Shown: positions 1-10,052 of the stretch, piece after piece
How positions within the stretch are numbered: position 1 is the first letter of the stretch
How the letters are laid out: each line of letters begins with the position of its first letter
DNA from: Bartonella henselae str. Houston-1
GTDB lineage: Bacteria > Pseudomonadota > Alphaproteobacteria > Rhizobiales > Rhizobiaceae
Assembly: GCF_000046705.1 (NCBI RefSeq)
Contig: NC_005956.1
Coordinates: 1,867,048 to 1,931,047 of the forward strand
Reading direction: 5' to 3'
Length of the DNA stretch: 64,000 nt
Translations under genes and position numbers: made by a program
Notes under the pieces: model-generated
Told to the model about the DNA's origin: nothing
The model's input: the letters and a program-made list of their open reading frames with translations, nothing else
Databases searched by the model: none

Positions 1-1853
1 ATTTGTGCAAATTGGTTTTTTGTCTTCTGCCCACCTTGATTACCTTTTTGAACTTGCAAATGATCGAGGATTTGTTCAACTTCAGACAATAACTGTTCAG
101 CTGCTAAAGAAGAGCCTGTTTTGGCCATTTCTTCAATTAAATTCAGCTTTTCCTTTAATGTCTCTTCTGAAAGATGAGAACGGCCAAGATTACTATTTTT
201 GCCATTTTTGCTATTATTTTGTGTCTTTTCGGCCAAATTTTTAACATAATCATCCATAGCCTGGCGTAAATCGGCCATCAATCGTTCAATTTCTGCAGTT
301 GAAGCACCGTAACGAAGAGCATCACGCAAAGCAGCTTGTGCTTGTTTTAAATTTTTCTGAGCTGATTGGAGCTGATTGCCTTCAATGCCCAAAGCGATCT
401 GCCATAAATAATCGACCACATTGCGCAGATCATCCTCTGTTTCTGCCATAGAAAGCCTTGTCCATGCACTCTGTAGAACAAGAAAATGTGTTGCATTTTG
501 AAGCCCATCTTCTGGCCGCACAAGTAAAGCAGCAAGCATATCGAGTACACGCTCTTTCTTAGAAGCATCAAGGGCCAACAAATGGCGCAATTCACTCACT
601 GCACGCGCAATAGGATTAGAAAAAACACGCTGGGGTAATGTCATAACAAAAGTTTTGCTACGCCCTTTTTGCCCAGCACCATCTTCCGCTACCAAAGTAA
701 TTTTAACCTCCGAACCAGCCCATGGATGCACTGATACATCCTGCACCGTCCGCATTTTACCCTTTCCACCACGTGGAAGAAGAAGTGTTATTTCAGGTGC
801 CCTATAAAGAGAAGTAGCGCTTTTGTGCTGATCAAGAAGCGATTCTATTTCAACAAAAGCCTTTGTCACTCCATAATCATCTTCCAACTCATATTGAAGC
901 TCTAATGAACCAGTCAAAATTCGCCCTGGTTTTTCCAACCAACGAACTTTTGGATGCTGGTCCTTAATCATCTGCAAAGACCACTTGAGTTGCTTATGAC
1001 GTGATGATACAAGCAAATCTATTGAACGTTCCAAGTGTGTTTCAAAATGAACAATTGGATCATTTAAAGGCGTTTTTTCACTTTTCTTGGAAAACAAAAC
1101 TTTATGGGCATCTTCTTCAGCGAGTGCCTTTACTGTAACACCAGGACCATTAACAACACGCACAACCACATTACTTCCTTCAGGAACAGCAAAGTGTGTT
1201 GTCTCACCTTGTGTTAAATAAATGGGTGCCACACCGGTATAAGCAGGTGGTGTTACCCAAGCATCAATGCGCATGGATGCTTCATCGACGAGAGGACGTA
1301 AATCAAACGCATCTACTAAACGCCCTCCTAAAGAGCCAAAAGAAAAACTAAAAGCACAGACACAAAGGAGAATACATACAGTCCTAAGAGCCAAGGGATC
1401 CCAAGCCGCACTATTAGGATAAGCAACCCCAGTTTTTAGATGGTATAATTGTTTGGCCATACGACGTTGATGTTCGCGCCAAATAATTTCATGAAAATCT
1501 TCATCATCTTCAGGACATAAATGATCTGCTTGAACGCTTAAAGGCTGATTTTTGAGGCCATTTTCTTGTTCAAGACGTCGATTAACTTCCTTGAAAGTAG
1601 GCAACCGAAAGCTGACAAGAAAAAACAAACTTCCCACAGCAGAAAAAAAGATAAGGCCAAGTAAAAGTAAATGGGGCCAATATCCCAGAATACCAAAAAC
1701 ACCCAACCAACTAAGCGAACAAAAGAGACTGAGAACGAGAAAAAACGGCAACAACCGTACCCATATCCGCTCAAAAAAGAGGATACACCACATCAAAATG
1801 CGCACATACAAAAGCTTTATTGCTAAAAAACTTTTGCTGTTTTCATTTTTCAT
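1..1853 (-). CDS. DUF4175 / TIGR02302 family membrane protein (C-terminus cut by window edge)
   Basis: The minus strand is open without a stop from an ATG at 1853 down to base 1, so at least 617 codons are present and the C-terminus lies outside the window. The N-terminus is hydrophobic with membrane segments at about residues 35-55, 61-83 and 155-175. A long soluble region follows, with an acidic, Glu-rich heptad-like stretch near the window edge. Layout and position downstream of lysA match the large alphaproteobacterial TIGR02302 family, whose role is unknown, probably in the cell envelope. The start follows lysA by about 140 bases. The family call is recognition by eye. The open frame itself is certain. 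Confidence 0.8.
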   Translation of the reverse strand, partial: MKNENSKSFLAIKLLYVRILMWCILFFERIWVRLLPFFLVLSLFCSLSWLGVFGILGYWPHLLLLGLIFFSAVGSLFFLVSFRLPTFKEVNRRLEQENGLKNQPLSVQADHLCPEDDEDFHEIIWREHQRRMAKQLYHLKTGVAYPNSAAWDPLALRTVCILLCVCAFSFSFGSLGGRLVDAFDLRPLVDEASMRIDAWVTPPAYTGVAPIYLTQGETTHFAVPEGSNVVVRVVNGPGVTVKALAEEDAHKVLFSKKSEKTPLNDPIVHFETHLERSIDLLVSSRHKQLKWSLQMIKDQHPKVRWLEKPGRILTGSLELQYELEDDYGVTKAFVEIESLLDQHKSATSLYRAPEITLLLPRGGKGKMRTVQDVSVHPWAGSEVKITLVAEDGAGQKGRSKTFVMTLPQRVFSNPIARAVSELRHLLALDASKKERVLDMLAALLVRPEDGLQNATHFLVLQSAWTRLSMAETEDDLRNVVDYLWQIALGIEGNQLQSAQKNLKQAQAALRDALRYGASTAEIERLMADLRQAMDDYVKNLAEKTQNNSKNGKNSNLGRSHLSEETLKEKLNLIEEMAKTGSSLAAEQLLSEVEQILDHLQVQKGNQGGQKTKNQFAQ

Positions 1854-1967
1854 AGACAAATATTTGTCCCCTTTTAGAGTGATGAATTACAATTATAAAA
1901 TTCATACAAGACAATTTCCAGGAAATAAATTGTTTCATCAAAGTTTAGTAAAAATAAGACCAAAAAC

Positions 1968-1984
1968 ATTGAACAATGTTCAAT
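1968..1984 (-). terminator. Putative terminator hairpin after lysA
   Basis: A perfect 7-bp inverted repeat (ATTGAAC / GTTCAAT, 3-nt loop) lies 12 bases past the lysA stop. Read on the minus strand it is followed by GTTTTTGG. The stem is AT-rich, so termination would be weak, and the downstream DUF4175 gene might still be partly co-transcribed. Confidence 0.4.
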
Positions 1985-1995
1985 CTCATCTGAAC

Positions 1996-3261
1996 TCAAA
2001 TCCAATCTGGAACATAATCACAGCCTATCAATTGTGCATAATCAAGACGTGGACGAATAACCGCATAACGCGTATCCTGAACGAGAACTTCTGGCACCAA
2101 AAGTCGGCTATTATAAGTGCTTGCCATCACAGCACCGTAAGCACCAGCCTCCATAATGGCTAAAAGATCACCTGTCGCCAAGGTCGGTACACGACGATCT
2201 AATGCTAGATAATCACCGGTTTCACAAACTGCACCAACAATATCTGCTTTCATAAGTAATGCATCTTTTGATGCTTGTTCCACAAGTAGTACATTTTGCC
2301 AAGCATCATAGAGTGTTGGACGCATAAGATCATTCATTGCCGCATCCACAATAACAAAATTGCGTCCATTCCCTCTTTTTAAGTAGAGAACAGAGGTCAC
2401 CAACACGCCAGCATCGCCGACAATACTGCGCCCAGGCTCCAGGATAATATGAATCCCTAAAGGCGCAATATGCTTCCTTACAAGTGCTGCATAATCAGAA
2501 AGAGATGGTACTGAATGATGTTCATTCCCATAGTCAATACCAAGACCGCCCCCAATATCGATATGGGTAAGTGCATAGCCATGACTCCTTAACTGACGCA
2601 CAAAATCTGCAACAATAAGAAATGCATCTTCAAACGGTTTCAGATCACAGATCTGACTGCCAATATGCATATCTACCCCACACACCTGAATGCCTGGTAA
2701 TTGAGCTGCTTTTTTATATACATCCCACGCCAAAGACAGTGGAATACCAAATTTATTTTCAGATTTCCCCGTTGTAATTTTTCTATGAGTCCTTGCATCT
2801 ACATCTGGATTAATGCGCAATGAAACGCGTGCTGTTTTTGAAAGCGCAACAGCACATACCGAAAGTTGTTCAAGTTCAGGCTCTGATTCAACGTTAAAAC
2901 AGTAAATATCGTGTGCAAGAGCAAAATCTATCTCCTTTACTGTTTTGCCAACACCAGAATAAACAATACGATGAGCAGGAATACCAGCAGCAAGTGCGCG
3001 TCGCAATTCACCTTCTGAAACCACATCAGCTCCCGCTCCGTTTGCCGCTAAAAGCCGTAACACTGCTTGATTAGAATTAGCCTTAACTGCATAAGCAATC
3101 AAGCTAGGCATATCCAGAAAGGCGTTTTGATAGTCTTTAAAATTTGTCACCACTGCACTGGCTGAATAACAATAAAAAGGTGTTCCCACATCCTGCGCCA
3201 ATGCAGAAAGAGAAAGACCTTCAGCGTGAAGGACACCCTGATTATAAGAAAAAAAACGCAT
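1996..3261 (-). CDS. lysA: Diaminopimelate decarboxylase
   Basis: This PLP enzyme of the alanine racemase fold converts meso-diaminopimelate to L-lysine, the last step of lysine synthesis, in the cytoplasm. The 421-residue length is normal. The PLP lysine lies in YAVKAN (Lys60). Also visible are HIGSQ (about residue 200), the glycine-rich phosphate-binding GGGLGIDYG, EPGRSIVG, and the C-terminal CETGD motif whose Cys completes the active site across the dimer. The ATG start sits 8 bases past the stop of the small lipoprotein gene, so the two are probably co-transcribed. dapF, an earlier step of the same pathway, is elsewhere in the window at 50.7 kb. Confidence 0.97.
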   Translation of the reverse strand: MRFFSYNQGVLHAEGLSLSALAQDVGTPFYCYSASAVVTNFKDYQNAFLDMPSLIAYAVKANSNQAVLRLLAANGAGADVVSEGELRRALAAGIPAHRIVYSGVGKTVKEIDFALAHDIYCFNVESEPELEQLSVCAVALSKTARVSLRINPDVDARTHRKITTGKSENKFGIPLSLAWDVYKKAAQLPGIQVCGVDMHIGSQICDLKPFEDAFLIVADFVRQLRSHGYALTHIDIGGGLGIDYGNEHHSVPSLSDYAALVRKHIAPLGIHIILEPGRSIVGDAGVLVTSVLYLKRGNGRNFVIVDAAMNDLMRPTLYDAWQNVLLVEQASKDALLMKADIVGAVCETGDYLALDRRVPTLATGDLLAIMEAGAYGAVMASTYNSRLLVPEVLVQDTRYAVIRPRLDYAQLIGCDYVPDWI

Positions 3262-3269
3262 AAAAACCT

Positions 3270-3449
3270 CTACTGTATCAATCGGTCGAGAATAAAAGGT
3301 TTATCTAATTTGTTTTTGGAAGAAAATGTCTCTTGCGTCGTTTTCTCTATCATTGAAGAAGGCAATTCTAAGGCACCTTTCCGTCCGCATCCAACGACAA
3401 CAACACTCCAAAAAAGGACAATCATCAAACTCTTTACAATAATCTTCAT
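3270..3449 (-). CDS. lptM: Small LptM/YifL-like lipoprotein
   Basis: A 59-residue frame opens with MKIIVKS, a hydrophobic run and the lipobox VVGC (Cys21), followed by GRKGALELP. The Cys-Gly-x-Lys-Gly-x-Leu pattern right after the lipobox is the signature of the LptM (formerly YifL) family. In enterobacteria LptM assists oxidative maturation of the LptD LPS translocon. Relatives carry this small gene directly before lysA, as here, with 8 bases between stop and lysA start. The pattern and context support a real gene. The chaperone function is inferred from the family only. The upstream region is AT-rich and the ribosome-binding site is modest. Confidence 0.75.
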   Translation of the reverse strand: MKIIVKSLMIVLFWSVVVVGCGRKGALELPSSMIEKTTQETFSSKNKLDKPFILDRLIQ

Positions 3450-3921
3450 ATGCCTTCTTTTCTCATATCGGTCTCTTTTTTTATTGTTTGGTTAAAATAA
3501 AACCATTCAAATGATGATAAGACGTTTCTCCAACCAAGCAATTTGACGAAAGTCTTTTGAATACACCATAGACAAACACTCTGCTACAAAATCAATCAAT
3601 TTGTTCAACAAGACCACAAATATTCATAAAAACATTTTCGGCTTTTATGAAAAAATAAATGAATTTGTTTTTATCTTTTGATGAACAATTTTTAAATCAT
3701 GAGAATTTTTTTATAATCAAATTGCGAAATGTTTCTCATTTACGCTAACATCACCGCATAAGAAAATGAACTTTCAATATCTTATAAATAAAGTCTCTGA
3801 TCAAAATCAACTGAAGCATTTATCTTTTATAATTGCATCGCCCCCAGCGCTTACCACCTCATAGTTGATTTTTAAATTTCTTATCCATTATACTTTAAAA
3901 CTCTCCATAAAAAGGAAAAAA
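3450..3921. other. Divergent intergenic region; expected argH position is empty
   Basis: About 470 bases of AT-rich DNA between the small lipoprotein gene and tlpA. It must hold the divergent promoters. I found no argininosuccinate lyase frame or recognisable fragment, although I recall argH at this position in other Rhizobiales. No convincing promoter boxes can be singled out in DNA this AT-rich. Confidence 0.5.
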
Positions 3922-4623
3922 ATGATGATTCATCAAAATATCACCAGCCTTAAAAAGAAGAAGAGAAAAACACGCATCTTCATCGCATGCTTTTTTGTTG
4001 CGGTAATCTTAGTTGGTATAGGCTTATACATAACAAAAGAACCTCATGACAAAAGAACGCCTTTTTTTACCAACTTCATTTCAAGAGAAAATACCGGAAA
4101 ATTACAAGAAGAAAAAATGGTAGCGATAAAAAAAGCTGCGAAAGGCTTTTTTTCCCACCTGCGTTTTGCTGATACACCCTCAGACATGAACCAACTTTCT
4201 TTTAAGGATCTACAAGGAAAAGACCATAAACTCAGCGAATTTACAGGAAAACCGATGCTCATCAATCTATGGGCTATTTGGTGCCTACCCTGCCGTACGG
4301 AAATGCCAGAATTAGCACAATTAAAACGTGAACTAGGTGGAAAAAATTTCGATGTCATAGCTATTAATATCGATCAAGCTGCTTCTCCTGAAAAAATTCA
4401 GCAATTTTTACAGAATATTAATGCTGATAACTTGCTTTATTATCGCGATGAAACAATGTCTATTTTCAACAACGTAAGAAAACAAGGGCTCGCTTTAGGA
4501 TTGCCCATAACGTTTCTAATCGATAAAAATGGTCACCTTATTGCTTCATTTAATGGCGCAGCCCCATGGGCCAATGACGATGCCAAAGCACTTATAAAAG
4601 CTGTCATAAAAGAAGCACAATAA
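3922..4623 (+). CDS. tlpA: TlpA/CycY-type thiol:disulfide interchange protein
   Basis: A membrane-anchored periplasmic thioredoxin-like protein, expected to keep substrate cysteines reduced, for example during cytochrome c or oxidase assembly. One N-terminal membrane segment (hydrophobic run after the KKKKRKTR basic stretch) is followed by a thioredoxin domain with the redox motif WCLPC and the cis-proline segment GLPITFLID. I chose the ATG at 3922 because AAAGGA lies about 6 bases upstream. An in-frame ATG at 3865 would add 19 residues without a good ribosome-binding site. It is transcribed divergently from the lysA group. The exact partner cannot be told from sequence. Confidence 0.88.
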   Translation: MMIHQNITSLKKKKRKTRIFIACFFVAVILVGIGLYITKEPHDKRTPFFTNFISRENTGKLQEEKMVAIKKAAKGFFSHLRFADTPSDMNQLSFKDLQGKDHKLSEFTGKPMLINLWAIWCLPCRTEMPELAQLKRELGGKNFDVIAINIDQAASPEKIQQFLQNINADNLLYYRDETMSIFNNVRKQGLALGLPITFLIDKNGHLIASFNGAAPWANDDAKALIKAVIKEAQ

Positions 4624-4624
4624 T

Positions 4625-5119
4625 CTAATAACCGCACCTTTTTAAACGTTGTACAGCTAAATCTAGTGCCGATAAAAAAGCAGAACGGTCTTTGCAACAA
4701 AAAGGACGGGGGCTACTTATAACTTTACCTTGTCCTCGCAAATCGTTCATAAGATTGCGCAGCGCCAAAACGTGACCGATGGAGCTTGCATCAAAAGTAC
4801 GGCCAGTTGGAGAAAGACAAACACCACCCGCACGCACAACCCGTGCGGCTAAAGGAATATCACTGGTAATAACAATACTAGCCTCCTGCACATGTTCTAC
4901 AATCCAATCATCAGCAGAATCAAATTTGTCAGAAACAACTACCCTTTCAAGAAGCGCTTCATCTGGAAGAGGAAAAAAACGATTCGCTACAACAAATGTT
5001 TTAAGCTGATAACGATTCATAACACGATAAATTTCAGTTTTTACAGGACAAGAATCAGCATCAATCAACAAAGTGATGGCTGGTTTTTTTCGTGTTTTCG
5101 TCTCTTGGCTTTCACACAA
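4625..5119 (-). CDS. UPF0178 (YaiI/YqxD) family protein
   Basis: A 164-residue cytoplasmic protein with the family signature LIDADSCPVK near the N-terminus, then VVVSDKFDSADDWI, ITSDIPLAA and LSPTGR. The conserved aspartates suggest a PIN-like nuclease fold, but the function is not established. The start is a TTG at 5119; no ATG lies before the conserved core, which makes the unusual start necessary. It follows the YihY gene by 12 bases in the same direction and is probably co-transcribed. It converges with tlpA, whose stop is one base away. Confidence 0.85.
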   Translation of the reverse strand: MCESQETKTRKKPAITLLIDADSCPVKTEIYRVMNRYQLKTFVVANRFFPLPDEALLERVVVSDKFDSADDWIVEHVQEASIVITSDIPLAARVVRAGGVCLSPTGRTFDASSIGHVLALRNLMNDLRGQGKVISSPRPFCCKDRSAFLSALDLAVQRLKRCGY

Positions 5120-5131
5120 AAATAAGTTCTT

Positions 5132-5986
5132 TCATTCATCCGAATGGTGCAAATAATTGCGATAAAACATTATCGCTGCATTTATTTCGCCTCCAAGAAT
5201 AAAAATAGCGCTTAAAATGTAAAGAAAAATAATAGCAACCATAATAGATGCTAATCCCGCATAGGTAGAAATATAATCAAACATTGTCAAATACTGCGCA
5301 AAAGCAAGAGAAGCCATAAACCACACCGACATTGTCACCACGATTCCTGGTAAAACATCTATAAATTTGCGTCGCTCCGCTGGGAGCCATTTATGAACAA
5401 TCAAAAGACTTACAAATAAAACAACTGCTGCGATTATATAACGCCAAAGACGAATAACACCAATATATTCAGTAATGAAAAAAGAATGATCTTGCATAAT
5501 TTTGATGATCAAAGGTGCTAAAATCAACAAAAAGCTGATCACGACAAGACCAAAAGCCCCAAGGATCACAAAAAACAAACTTTGAAAGCGACAAAACAAC
5601 AAACTACGTCGATCAACAACACGGTAAGCTTTATTCAAAGCCGTACGCAAAGCCTCTACCCCATTAGAGGCAAAATAAGCTGCCCCAATGACAGAAACCG
5701 TCAACACACCTCTTCGTTGAATAGTTAAAACATTGACAATGTCTTGAGATAAAGGCTCTGCAATAACATCTGGCAATAATTGCAAAAGCGCTTTAATTTT
5801 TTGCGGTGTATATGTAAAAGCACCAATAAAACTAGCAAGAGATGCGCCAAAAATAAAAAAAGGAAACAACGCTAAAAGTCCTGACAGGGCGACATGGCTT
5901 GCAAAAGCACTTCCATTATCACGCCAATAATGGCTTACTGCATCCACAAGAATACGGTAGCTATACCAAAAGATACGTTTTAACAA
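5132..5986 (-). CDS. YihY/virulence factor BrkB family inner-membrane protein
   Basis: A 284-residue protein with about six membrane segments. Family features are the N-terminal DNGSAFASHVALSGLLALFPF block and the NAAIMFYR-type C-terminal segment that follows a conserved GGEINA. These proteins were once mislabelled ribonuclease BN; their real role is unknown, and the Bordetella BrkB relative was linked to serum resistance. It precedes the UPF0178 gene. The ATG at 5986 gives full family length. Confidence 0.85.
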   Translation of the reverse strand: MLKRIFWYSYRILVDAVSHYWRDNGSAFASHVALSGLLALFPFFIFGASLASFIGAFTYTPQKIKALLQLLPDVIAEPLSQDIVNVLTIQRRGVLTVSVIGAAYFASNGVEALRTALNKAYRVVDRRSLLFCRFQSLFFVILGAFGLVVISFLLILAPLIIKIMQDHSFFITEYIGVIRLWRYIIAAVVLFVSLLIVHKWLPAERRKFIDVLPGIVVTMSVWFMASLAFAQYLTMFDYISTYAGLASIMVAIIFLYILSAIFILGGEINAAIMFYRNYLHHSDE

Positions 5987-7496
5987 ATCTTAATACTTTC
6001 TGGAAAAATCCTTCTTTAGTCTATCCAAGCTTTATAAAAATCACCAAGGATCTAAAAAATAAACATTTTCCATGTATAAAGGGCAGTAATCCACACGGTC
6101 AAGCTTTAACTTTATATCAAAATAAAAGAGAATGAAGCAAAAAATTTTGCTCATCAAGAACCAAAAACAATAAGATTAGTACACGCTAACTGTCGATATT
6201 TTTGATAAAACAGAGGCACGCACCTATAAACCACACCAAACGACATTTGACTCTTACCGCAAACTTGGAGATACGCCCTAAGATGTCTTTACAAGGAGTC
6301 ATATTATATAAATATAAAAAATTAATATATTATATTGTTTTATTTTGTTTGAATCCTCTTAAGAATCCACACTTTAATACGTGTTTTAATAAAAGATTGC
6401 CACATATGAACAGAACATAAAAAGCAAATCATAATGCAATTATTTGAAGCATATAAGCATTCAAATGAAATGCAAAACAGCTATCATCATAACAGTTCAT
6501 AATATATTTTATTATAAACTCGATAGTCACTGTTAAGATCTAATCTTTTGAAATTATCAATAACATAAATCACATGTGTTCAAAGAGCACATTTTAATGA
6601 TGAGATTATTAATTGTATGAAATGATAAATTTAAAGAATGGTATAGTTTTTGCTAAAAAAGTAACGAAATCTTAAGCGATCATTTTTCCAAATATTTCGC
6701 AAAATTTCTATCTTTTATAGAAACCTTAGATCACAATCTTAAGGAGATAATTGTTTGAAACTATCAATCAGATGAATTGTATATATTTAAAGAAAAATAA
6801 GGCAATATTTTTTATATGAATGAAATTACGTTATCATTTATTTTTTTTAACTAACATTATTATAACCACAGTATTTTTTCACCGGAGTAGGAAATAAAAA
6901 TGGGTAATAACAATCATAATGTTATACCTTATGAAATCTAAAGCCTTTTAATGGCATCAAAAGTAATTTCTTTCAAACGCAATAGAGATGATACATTCTC
7001 TCACACTGCAACCTATCACGTTCTTTAACAGGTACAGACCACGGATAATATCAAGACCTTTGTTCAGTCAACTCGCATACTTTCTTAAAAATATATCTTT
7101 ACACACCCCTAACCTCATTTCTCAGCATTATCTATGAATCGTATAACTATAATACCGTCTGAGCTCCTCCATCCTCATGCTTATAAAAGCCAAAGACCAA
7201 CGCCATTATTATAGCGTTTAACGTTTTTAGTGCTGAATGTGCTGAATGTTTGTTTCAACAAGAAAATTAATGATTTATAATGATAAATCAATAAGTTGCC
7301 TCTAAGGCATCCTATATCTTAGAGTGCCAAGTATAACCATCTGTCCGAGCCCTTGCCTACATCCAAGCAATTTCCCATTTTCTTTATCGCAATCGATAAC
7401 TGAAAATAAAGTTAGCACGTTCAACACGTGAAGAGAAAACTTCTTATGGATTTCTAGAAAAAATCAGCAAAATTTAATAAAAAAAATCCCTTATTT
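5987..7496. other. 1.5-kb gene-poor AT-rich region
   Basis: No frame here looks like a protein gene. One ATG at 6900 has a plausible GGAG site ahead of it but reads only 13 codons to a stop, as if a gene start had been left behind. Around 7272-7289 is a perfect 7-bp inverted repeat (GATTTAT / ATAAATC) whose 15-nt core GATTTATAATGATAA also occurs in the decayed repeat copy near 38.4 kb, so it may be a fragment of that family. The rest looks like decayed DNA. Confidence 0.5.
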
Positions 7497-8429
7497 TTAC
7501 GTGCTTTCTTTAGAAACACTTTGACGTCCAAAATCAGGAGCATCAATTTCCTGCCCTGCCTCAATGATATTACGGCGAACAGCACGCGTACGCGTAAAAA
7601 AATTAAACAGTGTCTCCCCATCTCCCATACGAATTGCTTGTTCTAAAAAAGAAAGTCCTTCACTAAAACGGTTCAACATTTCTAAAATAGCATCCTTATT
7701 ATGCAAACAAATATCGCGCCACATAACGGGATCAGAAGAAGCCAAACGGGTAAAATCACGAAAACCTGAAGCGGAATAAGCAATAACTTCTGAATTCGTC
7801 ACCTTTTCTAAATCACTCGCCGTTCCAACAGTATTATAAGCAATTAAATGCGGCAAATGAGAAACAATAGCCAAAACAAGGTCATGATGTTTAGCATCCA
7901 TCTTCTCAACACGCGCACCACAAGCTTCCCAAAATGCTGTCAATTGCGCTACAGCTCCAGCATCACTTTCAGCCAAAGGCGTTAAAATACACCAACGATT
8001 CATAAACAAATCAGCAAAACCAGCATCCGGTCCTGAATATTCTGTTCCAGCAATCGGATGACCAGGAATAAAATGAACTGTTTTTGGCAATAAAGGTGCC
8101 ATTTCTGCAATAACCAACGCTTTTGTAGAACCAACATCACTCACAATCGCTCCAGGTTTTAAATGATCATGAAGTGATTTTGCCACTTGCGCACTGGCTC
8201 CTACAGGAACAGAAAGAATAACCAAATCGGCTCCTTCAACAGCTTCTGCCTTATCCGTGGTATAAAAATCCCCAAGTTGCAATTCGCGTGCTCTTATCAG
8301 CGTTTCTTGACGACGCGTTGCAATAGAAATATGAGCCGCAAGATTATTCTTTTTAATGACTCTTGCTAAAGAAGACCCAATCAGACCGATTCCAATGAGT
8401 GCTATTTTTTCAAACTGAACATCGAGCAT
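7497..8429 (-). CDS. tyrC: Prephenate/arogenate (cyclohexadienyl) dehydrogenase
   Basis: An NAD(P)-dependent oxidative decarboxylase of tyrosine synthesis, converting prephenate (or arogenate) towards 4-hydroxyphenylpyruvate or tyrosine. The Rossmann motif GIGLIGSSLAR starts at about residue 13. SDVGSTKA, the substrate-binding HPIAGTEYSGP and the late SHLPHLIAY with GFRDFTRLA are typical of TyrA. The 310-residue length is normal, with no fused chorismate mutase or ACT domain. It stands alone between two gene-poor stretches; the hisC-type aminotransferase that often accompanies it in relatives is not here. The substrate preference cannot be read from the sequence. Confidence 0.93.
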   Translation of the reverse strand: MLDVQFEKIALIGIGLIGSSLARVIKKNNLAAHISIATRRQETLIRARELQLGDFYTTDKAEAVEGADLVILSVPVGASAQVAKSLHDHLKPGAIVSDVGSTKALVIAEMAPLLPKTVHFIPGHPIAGTEYSGPDAGFADLFMNRWCILTPLAESDAGAVAQLTAFWEACGARVEKMDAKHHDLVLAIVSHLPHLIAYNTVGTASDLEKVTNSEVIAYSASGFRDFTRLASSDPVMWRDICLHNKDAILEMLNRFSEGLSFLEQAIRMGDGETLFNFFTRTRAVRRNIIEAGQEIDAPDFGRQSVSKEST

Positions 8430-8995
8430 TTTTTACCTTTAAAAACTCTTTGAAAACAATAACAAAGCCACAAGTGGTCTCTTGTTTATTCAAGAGTTAT
8501 GTATCAAACATTTAAAAAACCACAACCGACAAAAGAAAATGGAATAATAAAATCATGCGCCTCCCAATCATCATCTGCGCAAGCTAGTAACAGATTCCTT
8601 TTATTTGGAAAATGTACTTCCAAATGAGTGATAAAACGTAACATCAAACTCTAAATTTTTTAATTCATTGCTTACAAGCATGCGTCACTGCATAAAATAC
8701 AAATGCTTTTCATAAATTTTCAATCAATAATAATAACCACTTTGCAAAAAATACCACCAGTTTTATTCCAAAAAATTCTCTAGAATGTAAGAAAATACCA
8801 AGCCTTTTTGGCAAAATCTTAGAATTATATCGTTTAAAAATCCTAAGGTGATGATAATTAAAACAATTTTTTACATTCTGGAAATTTCTTTAAACACTCG
8901 TGCAAAAAGATACCGTGATTCTAAAAACATTTTTTTCTTCACTACGATGCTATAAATCAAGCAAATATGAGGAAAATTCACTTTTCCAACCAAGT
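8430..8995. other. Gene-poor region between tyrC and holA
   Basis: Nothing coding was recognised in these 566 bases. It must contain the tyrC promoter. A 6-bp inverted repeat (GGAAAA / TTTTCC, 8971-8987) lies just past the holA stop and might act in 3' end formation, although no T-run follows it on the minus strand. Confidence 0.4.
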
Positions 8996-10048
8996 TCAAT
9001 ATTTTAAAGCAGTCATTTGGCGCCGCGCAACAATTGCTAGTCTCAACAAAGCTTGACGAATAATAGCTTCACCCAAAAGCGGATTTTTACGACTCTCTAA
9101 AACAGCATGTTGGATTCGTTCCATGGCATAAGAAATTTGTTCTCTTCCCCAATAACTCAAAGCACGTTCAATGGTTTTTTTCCGCTGAAAAAAAATCGGC
9201 GGTTGCGCTTGAGAAATCGCTGTAAACATATTTTTACCCTCAACATCTATTTGATAACGCAAAATCTGTAATTGCTGAAAATGTCTTTGCGCAGTACTCA
9301 AAATAAAAAAAAGTGCGCCTTGCAGTGTTGCATATCGGCTAAAATGCGCTTCAAAACCTGCCACATCTCCTAATAAAACGGTATCGATCACTTCATCTTG
9401 AGAAAGCGCACTAACATCGCTCACCACAGCTTTCACATCCTCAAGAATAATATGTTTTTTCTCCAAGGTATAAAGACAGAGCTTTTCCAATTCACTACGC
9501 GAAACAAGATGATCCCCTCCCAAATGATGAAGCAACCACTTACGTGCATCCAAAGCAAGGGTCATCTTAAAATGACCCAAAACTTCATCAATTAACGCAT
9601 CGAGAGCACGAATATCATCCGCAAAACAAGGCAGAGCCATGGCTATCGATGCGGTCTCAATAATATTTCGGAGCCCTGTTCCTTTTTTGAGATCCCCTGC
9701 CTCAATGAGAATAAAACTTTTCTCTGGTGGTTCTTTAATTAAAATCTTAAGTGCATCAAGGAAGTTTTTTTGATTAGCGCCATTAGACACCCATATCAAA
9801 CGATCACCCCCCAAAAGAGATAAAGTACGTGCCTCATCTAGCAATCGAGCAGGATCTTTATCAATTTCAGCAGCATCCAAACGAACACTGCAAAAAGGAT
9901 CTTCTACAGCTATCTGCGTGAGCTTAATAAAATGTTGTACACGCTCGCAAACAAGACCGCGATCCGGTCCGTAAATAAGAACAATAGGAAAAGAACGCGA
10001 AAAACGCTTTAGAAAATGATCAACTTCATGCGCTTTTTTCTGAACCAA
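8996..10048 (-). CDS. holA: DNA polymerase III delta subunit
   Basis: A 350-residue clamp-loader delta subunit, which opens the beta sliding clamp during replisome loading. Family features are the N-terminal IVLIYGPDRGLV (a degenerate P-loop-like segment that does not bind ATP), FCSVRLDAAEIDKDP, LLGGDRLIWV, and the lid-domain HLGGDHLVSRSELEKL. The C-terminal helical collar follows. It begins only 4 bases past the ABC ATPase stop, so it is probably the last gene of the ABC importer operon, an unusual place for holA; relatives usually carry it near leuS and lptE. Confidence 0.92.
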   Translation of the reverse strand: MVQKKAHEVDHFLKRFSRSFPIVLIYGPDRGLVCERVQHFIKLTQIAVEDPFCSVRLDAAEIDKDPARLLDEARTLSLLGGDRLIWVSNGANQKNFLDALKILIKEPPEKSFILIEAGDLKKGTGLRNIIETASIAMALPCFADDIRALDALIDEVLGHFKMTLALDARKWLLHHLGGDHLVSRSELEKLCLYTLEKKHIILEDVKAVVSDVSALSQDEVIDTVLLGDVAGFEAHFSRYATLQGALFFILSTAQRHFQQLQILRYQIDVEGKNMFTAISQAQPPIFFQRKKTIERALSYWGREQISYAMERIQHAVLESRKNPLLGEAIIRQALLRLAIVARRQMTALKY

Positions 10049-10052
10049 AATA

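Noticed and set aside
1552..2163. A 203-codon plus-strand frame opposite the DUF4175 gene and the end of lysA
   Set aside because: It overlaps two well-supported genes on the other strand and reads as Lys/Arg/Asn/Thr-rich noise typical of the complement.
8775..8786. ATTCT-CT-AGAAT as a possible iron-regulator (Irr/ICE-like) box
   Set aside because: Only a 5-bp inverted repeat, with no iron gene downstream; chance is likely in AT-rich DNA.
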